A DNA stretch of 31,494 nt from an uncultured Holophagales bacterium (GTDB lineage Bacteria; Acidobacteriota; Thermoanaerobaculia; UBA5066), in NCBI GenBank assembly GCA_937927565.1, contig CALBDV010000410.1, forward strand, positions 1-31,494. The letters run 5' to 3'. Positions 14,537-26,500 of the stretch are shown piece by piece (the stretch's first letter is position 1; every line of letters begins with the position of its first letter). Both the position numbers and the translations under genes were made by a program. The notes beneath the pieces are model-generated. The model was not told the DNA's origin. It saw nothing but the letters and a program-made list of their open reading frames with translations, and ran no database searches.

Positions 14537-17500
14537 CTTCCCGGTGGCGATCCCCGGCCCCGCTGACTGCGCGTTCGGCGTCCGTCTCTCGGCACGCGTT
14601 TCCGGTGACCCCGCCAGCGGCTGCCCGTCGGCTGGCGCGACCACGATCTCGTCGAGGGCGGGCGCGTACGTGCTCGCGAGATAGGACGCGAGACTGTCGA
14701 TGTCCCGGTGCTCGAACACGAGGCTCGGTGCGAAGTCGGCGGCGATCAGCGCGCAGATGTTCTGGACGAGGTTCGCCATGCCGAGCGAGCTCATGCCGAG
14801 GTCGAAGAAGCTCAGATCGGTCGGCACGGCGGTGACCGGCGTCCCCAGCTGTATCGCGACCTCCTGTCGCACGTAGAGCGCCGCCTTCTCCGGCGCGCCC
14901 ATCGCGACCGCCGAGCCGCTGGGCTCCCGCGAGAAGGACCAGCGAGGCTGAAGGGCCTCGTTCCGCCGGAACGTCACGCCGCGCATCAGGACGGACGGAT
15001 TGCCGTCCGCGTCGACCACGTCGAGGTCGATCCCGCTCTCCGTCCGGCGCGCCTGCAAAGACATGGTTCCGCGACACGGGGAGAGAAGGAGCAGCCGCCC
15101 GATCGACCTCACGGTCCCGCCCGCGCCGGCGGCACGCAGCACGGCGTTCAGGAACTCCGGCGGCGTCGCGCCGTCCCCCTCGCCCTCGCCCGCCGTCAGA
15201 CGCGCGAGCGGTTGCGCGTCGCTCAACGGCGCGGCCGCCGCCCGCGCGACGAACGCGACCTGTCCCCGGCAGAGAGGCCCCCCATCGCCCGCGATCTCGT
15301 ACGAGACACGATCCTCGCCGGGAGTGAGGGCGATCGTCACGTCGCTGCCGGTGAGCGCGTCTCCCCAGACGACGTCCTGGAGCTCGATGGCCGACCCTTC
15401 TGAGACGAGCGCCCCGTCCACGAGCGCCGCCCGGACCATCTCGAGGCACGCGCCTTCGAAGGATTCCGGGCTCGCGAGCCTGCTCCTGTAGCTCCGCCGC
15501 CCCGCGATCGAGCTCTCGCGCTGGAGCGACGGGCGCAGCCGCGAGGAGACCTCCACAGCCGGCGTCCGGGGGGACGCGTCCTTGCCGTCCACCCAGAAGC
15601 GCTCGTCCGCGAACGGATACGTCGGCAACGGGACGCGTCTCGAGCCAGCGGCGAAGAGCGCCTCGAGCTCCAGCGCGTAGCCCTGCACGTGGAGATCCGC
15701 GATCGCGCCGAGCTGCTCCAGATACTCCGGTCCCGCCGCGCTTCGGCATTCCTGGATCGCTCGATTCCCGAGCTTCGCCAGGGAGGCGTGCTCGCGCATC
15801 CGGCCGTCCTGCACCTCCGCGCTCCAGACCCGGGCGCCCTCTCCCGCGGCGAGCCATTGCGAGAAGAGGCGGACCGCGTCCTCCTGGTCGTGAGCGACGC
15901 AGGCGATGCGGTGCTTCAGATGCATCCGTCCCACAACCAGGGTGAACGCCACGTCGTTCATTTCCAGGCCCCGTTCCTGCTGCAGCCGTTCGACGAGGTT
16001 CCCGACCTGTCTTCGCAGCTGCTCCCGGGTCCTGGCCGAGAGCACCAGGAGGTATCCCGGCGCCTCGACCCGGATTCGCGGGCGAACGGGCGCCTCCTCG
16101 AGCACCATGTGCGCGTTGGTTCCGTTGAACCCGAACGAGCTGACCGCCGCCCGCCGCGGAGCGCCGTCCTCGACCGTCCAGTCCCGCACATCGGTATTGA
16201 CGTAGAACGGGCCGCTCTCGAGCGCGATTCCGGGGTTCGGGTTCCGAAGGTGCAGGGTCGGTGGGATCAGCCGGTGCTTCATCCCCAGCAGCACCTTCAT
16301 CACACCGGCGACGCCGGCCGCCGTCACCGTATGGCCGAGATTCGTCTTCAGCGTGCCGATGGCGCAGAACTGTGTCCGCTCGGTGTAGCGCCGGAACGCC
16401 CGCGTCAGCGCTCCGACCTCGATCGAATCGCCCAGCAGAGTCCCGCTCCCGTGCGCCTCGACGAACTGGATCGTCTCGGGATTGATCTGGAAGCGGTCAT
16501 ACACCGCACGCTCCAGCCTTTCCTGCGCACGCGCGTTCGGCGCGATGAGTCCGTTCGAGCTCCCGTCCTGGTTGATCGCCGTCCCCGCGATCACGCCATA
16601 GACGTGATCGCCGTCCCTGAGCGCGTCGCGCAGCCGCTTCATCACGACGACGCCGACGCCTTCGCCGGGAACGTAGCCGTTCGCACGAGCGTCGAAGCTG
16701 AAGCACCGCCCGTCCGGCGAGAGCATTCCGGCGCCGTTGGCCATGCGGTAGAAGCCGACGGTCGGCTGCAGGAACACGCCGCCGGCGAGAGCCATCTCCG
16801 TCTCCCGCGTCCAAAGGGCCTGACAGGCGAGATGAATCGCCACGAGCGAGCTCGAGCACGCCGTGTCGATCGCGATCGCCGGGCCCCGCAGGTCGAGGTA
16901 GTAGGCGATCCGCGTCGGAATCACGGACTCGGCGGTCCCCCACAGCGCATATGCGGGCCGGTCCGGCCCGAGCATCTCGAGATACCGCGAGGAGAGACAC
17001 CCGACGTATACCCCGCATTCCTTCTCCCGCACCGCCCTGCCGGCATATCCCGCGTCCTCGAGCGCCTTCCACGATTCCTCGAGGAAGAGCCGCTGCTGCG
17101 GGTCCATGCAGACGGCCTCCTCGGACCCGATCCTGAAGAAGGCCGGATCGAAACGATCGATGGACTCCACGAAGCTTCCGTCCGTGCAATAGCTACCGCC
17201 GTGGCCCGGGACGACACAATCGCTGGCCTTCCACCGCGAGACCGTCTTCACGAGGTCTCTTCCGTCGACGAGGTTCCGCCAGAACTCCTCCAGCGACTCC
17301 GACTCGGCGAAACGCCCGCTCATGCCGATGATCGCGATCCGTTCCGGGCCGACCTCGCCTCCTTCGCTCCCCTCCTCGTCGGACTGGCGCTCGACCTCGA
17401 CGATCGGCGGCCTGTGCGCGAAGCGGTGCGTCCGCGGCACCTCCTCCTCGGCGGGCTCCGGCGCCCTCGGCGCGACTTCGGCTCCACGCCCCTCCCCGAG

Positions 17501-20500
17501 CCGCTGTCCGAACTGGCTCTGGATGTGATTCGCAAGCTGCTCGACCGTCGAGAACTCGAAGAGCGCGCTCGTCTCGAGCTCGATTCGGAGCCTCTCGCTG
17601 ATCGTCGCAACGAGGTTGACGCCGATGATCGAATCCACACCGTATTCCGCGAACGCCTCGTCATCCCGGATCGTCGCCCGATCGAGCTTCAGCGCCTCGG
17701 CCAACGCCTCCCTGACGACGTCGCGCACGTCGCCGGCACCCGCCGGATCCGGGGGCCCCGGCCGGCGCGCCGGCGGGCTCGGCGGCTCTGCGGGGCGCCC
17801 CTTCTCCGGCCGGCCCTGTACGGCCACCGCGTTTCGATGCGTCGAGGCGATGTGCTCGCTCAATTGCTCGACCGTCGTGTATTCGAACAACGTCGCCGTC
17901 TCGAGCTCGATCTGCAGCTTCTCGCTGATCGTGCTCACGAGGTTCACGCCGATGATCGAGTCGACACCGTAGTCCGCAAACGGCTCGTCGTCCCGAATCG
18001 TCGTCACCTCCAGCTTCAGGGCTTCTGCGAGCGCGTCCCGGATGATCCGTCGGACCTCGCCCCCGTCCGCCGGTCCCGATCCGGTGACGACCGTCTCCGC
18101 CCGCCCGGCGTCGCCCGCCGACTGCGACGCAGCCGCAGCCTCCCGCACGACACGCTGACGCACCCACCCGTTGCTGCTCGCCGCGATGATCTGCTGCCCG
18201 AACCGATGGGCGTCGGGCGCCGCGAAGAGCACCGAATCGAACCCCTCCTCCTCGAGAACGGCGCGCCACGTCTCCGTCGGGACTCCGGGTGTCCCGGGGA
18301 GCCGGAGCGCGTCGTCCTCGTAGAGCCACCACCCCTCCAGAAGTCCGAACGTCACGTGGGCCAGGAGGTTCCAGGTGCTCAGCTCGTTGAGGAGCAGCAC
18401 TCCCTGCCTTCTCAGGAGGGCCTTCGCGTTACGCAGCGTCTCGCGGATGTTCCGCGTCGCGTGGAGGACGTTGGCGGCGATCGCGATGTCGTAGCGACCC
18501 GTCCGGATGGCTTGCGAGGCCGGCGGCCGCGACACGTCGAAGATCGCCGTGACGAGCGCCGGCAGCTGCGCCCGATAGGCCTTCTCCGCATGCATGAGGA
18601 ACGCCTTCGAGAGGTCGGTGTAGCAATACTCGGCGATCGGGTACTGCCGCAGCATCGGGAGCAGGCCCGCCGTCGTGCCCCCCGTGCCCGCCCCGATCTC
18701 GATGATCCGGATCGGCCGGTCGCGGTCCCCCCTGACCCATTCGTCGAGGCAGGCGCTCAGGGTCTGGCCGAGCGCTCCGTTGAAGTAGTCGGCCTGGGCG
18801 TTGCCCTTGTAGATCGGCTCGACCAGGCGCATGGAGGAGCTCGGGAACATCACGTCGGTCGGCCGGCGCCTCCCCGACAGGATGTCGGGCAGCGCACGCA
18901 GGCACGTCTCGATGAGCTCGACGTAGGCGCCTCGGTTCTCGCTGACGAGCCAGGACGGTCTCGCAGCAGACCACGCGGCCCACAGCTCCTCGAGCGGTCG
19001 CGTCGCGCGGTCCGCTCCCCGCTCGTCCAGGTAGTCGAGACTGCTCTTCAGCCAGCGTTCGAGGTACGGCGCGGCGCTCACTCGCCAGCCCCCAGCCGCG
19101 ATGCTCGCCGCCATGATGCCGCCCACCAGCTCCATGAGGTCCGGCGAGGGCGCTTCCGCTTCAAGGGGGGCGGTCGACCGCGGCTCCACGCGCAGCGCGG
19201 GCAGGATCCCTGGACCGGCCTCCGGCTCGCACGAGATCGTCTCCGCCAGCACCAGCGGCGTCGCGGCCCCCTCCCGCAGCTTGACGACCGCGACCTGGCG
19301 CAGCTCCGAATCGACGAATGCCTGAAGCGACGTCATCGCCTCGTCGGGCTCGATCGACGCCGTCCCGAGACGCGCCATTCTCTTGTTGTATTCCTCGTCG
19401 GCGACGACGCCCACGCTGCCCCAGTAGCCCCAGTTCATCACCTTCACCGGGAAGGGCCGCTCTTTCTGCAGGCGGTGGGCGAACGCGTCCTTGAACGTGC
19501 AGCCCGCCGAGTAGTTGCTCTGACCCGGTGTCTTGACGAACGAGATCAGCGAGGAGAAGAAGAGCATGAAGTCGAGCGGCTGCTCTCCGAAGACCCGGTC
19601 CATGTTGACGCTGACGTCGACCTTCGCCGCGAGCGTCGTGCGGAACGCCTGCTCGCTCATGCGCGCGATGCTCTGGTCCTGCAGGACGATCGCGGAATGG
19701 ACGACGCCGCTGATCGGGCCGCATCTCTGCACGACGAGGTCTCGCGCGCGATCCAGCGCGGCGGCATCCGTGGCGTCCGCCGCGACGTACTGGGGCGCTG
19801 GACCGAGCCGGGCGAGCGCGCCGAGCTTCGCCTCGATCGTCGCGTCGACCGGCCGCCGGCCGATCCAGACGATCTTCGCGTGGTGCCGTTCGATCATGAA
19901 GCGGCTCCACACCTCTCCCACTCCCCCGGCTCCTCCGATCACCACGTACACGCCGTTCTCCCGGTACAGCGGCCTCGCGACCGGAAGGGCCTCGACTCGC
20001 GCGAGACTCTGGGTGAACCACTCGCCCGCGCGATGCGCGTACGGGTTACCCAGCTTCTCGAACGGGAGGGACAGGCACTCGCGGGCCGTCACGGACGACA
20101 GCGAGTCGACGTCGAGAAGCCGCAGATCCCAGCGTGGGTACTCCTTCGCGAGACTTCCGATCAGACCCGCGATTCCTGCGTGGACCGGTTGAATGGCGTC
20201 CCCGGCTCGCACCCGCTGGGTGTTTCGCGTCACGATCGTCCACTTCAGCGCCTTCGTGCCGTGTCCCGCCTTCAGGAGCGCCTTGACCATTCCGAACAGC
20301 GCCAGGGCCCCCTCCTCCTGTCGCTCGATCACGCGCAGGTCCCACCGGCTGCCGGGGCCGTCCGTCACGTCCGGCGCGATCCAGACCAGCTGCTCGCCGG
20401 CGCCTTTCGCGTCCGCCTCGTCCGGAGGCAGCATCCGCGCGGCCGGGACGGACGCGCGAAGCCACTCCAGCTGCTCGGCGTTCCCGACCAATGCGAGCTC

Positions 20501-23500
20501 GCCCGACCCCGGAGGGCCTGCCGCTGTCCCCGCGTCGGGACGCACGGGATTCCACACGGGGGCCAGCACGTGCACGCTCGCGGCAGCCTCCTCTTCCCGA
20601 GGCGCCCCCGTCGGGCGGGCGGCTCTCGGCCCCGGCGCCGCCGGGCGGCTGGCGTCCTGGGCCGGCCGCAGCACGAAATCTCTCACGCTCACGAGCACCG
20701 CTCCGCGAGCGTCCAGCATCTCGACGTCCAGCTTCCGGGAGTCCGTGACCTTGACGTAGGCGAATCGGAGCCGCTCGAGCGAAGCGAAGATCCGCACTTC
20801 GCCCATCGAGAACGGCAACGTGAGCGGCAGCGGTTCGTCGTCCTCCTTCTTCACCAGGCCGACGAACGTCTGGATCGCTCCGTCCATCATGGCCGGGTGC
20901 AGGTAGAAGCGGTCCGTTTCCCTCTTCAGGTGCTCCGGGATCTCCAGGGCTCCGAGCGCCTCGGAGTCGCTCGCGTGGATGCTCTGGACGACCTGGAAGC
21001 TCCTTCGCAGCTCGAGACCCGACCCGGCGAGAACGGGGCCGTAGAGGTCCGGGCCCGAGAGCGTCTGTCGCGTGCAGCGCGCGCGAATCGCCGCGACGTC
21101 CAGCACCTCGGGCGCGCCCTGGCTGGCGACCCGCACGAGCTTCCCCGTGCAGTGCACCGTCGAACGCCCGTTCGCGGTCGTCCGGACGGCCACCTTGACG
21201 TCGTCGTTCTCGGGAGCCAGCGTCACCTCGACCTCTTCGCCGCCCTCGCCGACGACGAGCGGCCTCTGCCACGTGACGTTCCGGATCACGCTCACCCTCG
21301 GAAGGCCCGCCAGCTCGCCCGCCGCGCGGACCATCTCGAGATATCCCACGGCCGGAAGCACGCTCTGTCCGGCCACCCGGTGATCGCCCAGGAAGAACTC
21401 GCGGCCCGAGAACCGGGACGAGAACTTCTGCTCGTCCAGCGTGGAGACGTTTCGGTGCACCATCGGGTGGAGCGCCGCCACCGCATCCCGTCCGCCCGGC
21501 AGGTCCTTGCCCGCCTCGACCGCGGTCACGGCCCAATGCCGCTCCCGGGCGAACGGATACGTCGGCAGGCTGATGCGCTTCGGAGACCCATGCGGATGGA
21601 GCGCACCCCAGTCCATCTTCCCCCCGGAGGTCCAGAGCTCCGCGCATTTCGCCGGATCGGCTTCGCACCGGATGACCGACGCCCCCGCAGGGCCCGCCCG
21701 CCGCGCGTTCGCGTGGAACACCCCGTCGCGCTCTCCCGCGGCGAACCTCTCCAGCGTCCGACCGGCCTCCTCGGTGCTGTTCGCGACGAACGCAACGCGC
21801 TCCGGCATCTCGTCCCGCCCGGTCTGCAGGGTGAACGCGAGGTCCTCCAGCTCGACGGACGTCCTCCGGAGATACGCGGCCATCGAGCGCGCGTACTCCT
21901 TCAACCGCTCCTCGTTCTTCGCCGAGAGCACGATCAGCTGCGGCCCATGCGGCCTCACCGTCTCCGCCCGGCTCTTCGGCACATATTCCTCGAGAACGAC
22001 GTGCGCGTTCGCACCGCCGAATCCGAACGAGCTCACGCCCGCACATCGAGGGCCCGGTGCGCCATTCGTCCCGGTCGGCGCGACCCACGGCGTCAGCTTG
22101 TCGATGATGTAGAAGGGACTGTTCGCGAGCTTCACGTACGGGTTGAGAGTCTCGAAGTTGAGGCTCGCCGGCAGCGCCCTGTGCCGGATCGCCAGCAACG
22201 CTTTCAGGAGACCCGCGATGCCCGCCGCGTTCTCGAGGTGTCCGATGTTCGTCTTGATCGACGCCAGTCCGCAGTGCGCCGTGCCCGGCACCGCTCTCCC
22301 GCGTCTCCGGTAGAGCTCGGCGAACGCCGTGGTGAGCGCCTCCGTCTCCACCGGATCGCCCAGCGCCGTTCCGGTCCCGTGGCACTCGATGTACCCCACG
22401 GTCGCCGGGTCGACTCCCCCCTTCCCGTAGGCGTCGAGGAGCAGCGCGACCTGCCCGGAGGAGCTCGGCGCGCCGAGCGTCGGAACCCGGCCACCGTGGT
22501 TCGCTGCGGTGGACCTCACGACGGCGTAGATGTGATTCCCGTCCCGCTCAGCGGCCGACAGCCGCTTCACGAAGACGGCGCCCGCTCCTTCCGCGCGCAC
22601 GAAGCCGTTCGCGCGCTTGTCGAACGTCTTGCACTGCCCGTCCGGGCTCAGAAGCCCCGCCTTGCTGAAGGCGATGTACGGCTCCGGGCTCACCAGAGCG
22701 TTGACGCCGCCGACGATCGCCACCTCGCACTCGTCCGCCTGGATCGCGAGCACGGCTCGATGCAGCGCGATCAACGCGCTGGAGCACGCCGTGTCGATGC
22801 ACTCGCTGGGACCCCGTAGGTTGAGGAGGAACGAGATGCGGTTCGCGAGCACCGAGTTCGTGTTGCCCGACGCGGAGTAGCCGTCGAGCCCGCCTTCTAC
22901 GTTTCGCAGGATCTCCTTGTAGTCGTTGTTCCCGGCGGCGGCGAAGACCCCGCAGCGCGTCCCGGACAGCTCCGAGGCCTTCTGACCCGCGTCCTCCACC
23001 GCCTTCCACGCCGTTTCGAGGAAGATGCGCTGCTGCGGGTCCATCATCACCGCCTCTCTCGGCGAGATCGAGAAGAAGCGCGGGTCGAACCTGTCGACGG
23101 CCCTCATGAAGCCGCCCCACTTCGTGTTGTACTTGTTGACGTCCTTGCGGGGATCGCCGAAGCCCTCCTCCCAGTTCCAACGGTCGCGCGGAATAGGGGT
23201 GATGAGGTTCCGCGAGCTCTCGAGGTGGCTCCACAGCTCGTCGAGATCGTCGGACTGCGGCATGACACCGGCCATTCCGACGATCACAACCGGCTCACGG
23301 ACCCCGCCGTCCGCCGCCGGCCGCTTCACGGCCGAGCTGCGCGCTCTGGCCGGCTTCGGGCCCGGGCCTGCGGGAGGCGCGACGTCACGCGCGCCGCTCG
23401 AGACCGTTCGAAGGGCTCCCCCGAACTTCCCGAGAAGGTATCCGGCGATCTCGTGGATCGTCGGATAGTCGAAGAACGCCACCGGTGTGACGTCGACCTG

Positions 23501-26500
23501 ATAGCGCTCGCTGATCGCCGTAGCCAGCTTCGTCAGCCCGATCGAGTCGAACCCGAGATCCTGCAGCACGCGATGCGGCGCGATCCGCGACGGCTCCACG
23601 GACAGGACACCGGACGCGATCAGAGCCAGGTCGCTCTCCAGTCCTCCTTCCTCCTCCACCCGCCGCTCGGCGGCCGGAGCCGGCACGATTTCCATCTCCT
23701 CCTCTGCCGGACGCTCGTCGGGCCCGGGCTCGCCATCGATCCAATAGCTCTTCCGGTCGAACGGGTACGTCGGCAGCGGGATGCGCCGCGCGCCTCCCGG
23801 GTAGAGCGCGCCGAACTCCAGGCCGTATCCCTGGACGTAGAGCTCCGCGACGGTGGCGAGGTTCTCCCGGTACTCGACGGCGTCGCGCGCTCCGCTGCAG
23901 CTCTCGATGCAGTGATTTCCGAACTTCCGCAGCGAGACCTTCTCCCGCGCCTGTCCTTCCCGGGCTTCCCCCACGAAGACGTTCGTCCCGTCACCGGCGT
24001 CCAGCCACTCCGAGAGGACGCGAACGAGCTCGGTCAGGCTCCCCGCGAGGCAGGCGAGCCGGTGATCGAAGTGCGTGCGCCCCATCATCAACGAGAAGCT
24101 GAGGTCGGTCAGCGAGAGGCTCGGCGTCGCCTTGATGTGATCGAGGAGGTTCCGGGCGTGACATCTCAGCCGCTCCCCGCTTCGCGCGGACGCCACGATC
24201 AGGTATGCCGGGGCGGTGTCGTCCGTCCGGGACCCCGTCGGCGGTCCGTCGAGCACGAGATGCGCGTTCGTGCCGCCAAACCCGAAGGAGCTGATCGCCG
24301 CGCGGCGCACCTCGCCGCCCCCGACGGACCACTCCTTCGGCGCCGTGTTCACGTAGAAAGGGCTCGATTCGAAGTCGATCGTCGGATTCCCCTTCTCGAA
24401 GTGCAGGGACGGCGGAACCACTCCGTGCTTCATCGAGAGCAGCACTTTCAGCGCGCCTGCGACGCCCGAGGCCGCGGACGCGTGACCGATGTTCGTCTTC
24501 ACGGTCCCGAGCGCGCAGAACTGCTTCCTGTCGGTGTACTCCCGGAACGCGCGGGTCAGCGCGGCGTGCTCGACGGAATCTCCGAGGAGTGATCCCGTGC
24601 CATGCGCCTCGACGACCTGGATCGTCGCCGGATCGATCCGGAAGCGGTCATACACCGCGCGCTCCAGCCGCTCCTGCGCCCTGCCGTTCGGCGCGGTCAG
24701 GCCGTTCGAACGCCCGTCCTGGTTGATGCCGCTCGCCGCGATCACGCCGTGGATCGCGTCGCCGGCCGCCACCGCGTCCTTCAGTCGCTTCAGGACGAGC
24801 ACCCCGACACCCTCACCCGGCACGAAGCCGTTCGCTCGTGCGTCGAAGCTGTAGCACTTGCCGTCGGGCGACAGCATCCGGGCGCGATTCGCCACCTGGA
24901 AGAACCCGGCCGTCGCGTTCAGGAAGACCCCGCCCGCCACCGCCATCTCCGTTTCCTCCGACCACAAGCCCTGGCACGCGAGGTGGATCGCCACGAGCGA
25001 GCTCGAGCACGCCGTGTCGACCGCGATGGCCGGGCCTTGCAGGTTGAGGCTGTAGGCGATGCGTGCCGGCGTGATGGCGGAGGAGTTCCCCCAGAAGACG
25101 TGAGCCGGCGGAATCTCCCTCGGATGAAGCCGGTCGTACTTCGAGCTTCCGCAGCCCACGTAGACGCCACACTGCTTCTCGCCAGCCTGTGTCGTCGCGT
25201 AGCCGGCGTCCTCGAGCGCTCTCCACGCCTCCTCGAGAAAGAGCCGCTGCTGCGGGTCCATGTAGGTCGCTTCGAGCTCCGAGATGCCGAAGAACGCAGG
25301 GTCGAACTGATCGATGGCGTCGATGAAGCTGCCCGCGCTGCAGAACCCGCCGTCCCGGGCGTCGGCCATGACGCAGTCTTCGGGCCGCCAGCGCGTGACC
25401 TCCTTCACCATGCACTTCCCGGCCACCACGCTCTGCCAGAACGCGTCCAGGGAGTCGCATTCCGCGAAGCGCCCGCTCATGCCGATGACCGCGATCGGCC
25501 CTGGACCGGACGGGGTGGGCCTCACTTCGGCGCCGGAACGGCCTCCCCCGAATCGCGTCATGCCGATGAGGGGCTCCGCCTCGACAGGCTCCGCCCCCGG
25601 TGCCGCGCCCCGGTCGCCCGTTTCCGCCGGGGGCCACGACACCTGTTTCGTCAGCTGGTCGTGCCACCTCCTGCCGATGTAGCGCGCCAGATCCTCGACG
25701 GTGCTGTACTCGAACAGGCTCGTCGGCTCGAGGTCGATCGCGAGCGCCTCGCTGATGTTGCGAACGAGATTGACGCCGATGATGGAGTCGACGCCGTATC
25801 CGGCGAACGGCGCGTCGTGGCGAATCGCGTTCGGGTTCATCCGCAGGGCGTCGGCCAGCTTGGCGGCGACGACCTGTCTCGCATACCCGGACGTCCGCTG
25901 CTCGGCGGCTTCCGCCGGCACTCGCGCCGTCGCCACCGGTTGCGGGGCCTCCCGCCGGTCCTGCGTCGCTTCCGTCACGTTCACCACCTGCTGCCTCGCC
26001 CAGCCATCACTCACAGCCGCCAGGACCTGCCGCCCCGCCCGATCCGCCTCCGCTGCCGGGAACACCGTGCACTCGAACCCCTCCATGGCCAGGATTTCCC
26101 GCCAACGTTCATGCGCGACGACGGGGCTCCCGCACTGCCGGACGGCCGCGTCTTCGTACTGCCAGTACTCCTCGAGCAGCCCGAGGCTCACGTGATCGAA
26201 CAGGGACCACGTGCTCATCTCGTCGAGAAGCAGCACGCCTCCGTTCTTCAGCACGGCCTTCGTATTGCGCAGCGCCTCCCGAACGTTCGCGGTCGTCCAG
26301 AAGACGTTGGCGGCGATCGCGACGTCGTAGCGATCCGTCGCCACCGCTTGCGACCCGAGGGGCCGGGAAACGTCGAGCAGCGCAGTTCGGAGGGCGGGAT
26401 ACTGCGGCCGGAACTCCGTCTCGGCGTGCGGCAGCCACTCCGCCGAACGATCCGTGAAGCAGTACTCCTCGACCGCATAGCGCTCCAGCACCGGGAGGAG

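Noticed and set aside
15689..22819. A plus-strand open frame of 2376 codons opposite the second PKS
   Set aside because: Same explanation: mirror of coding constraints; no recognisable domain and no ribosome site.
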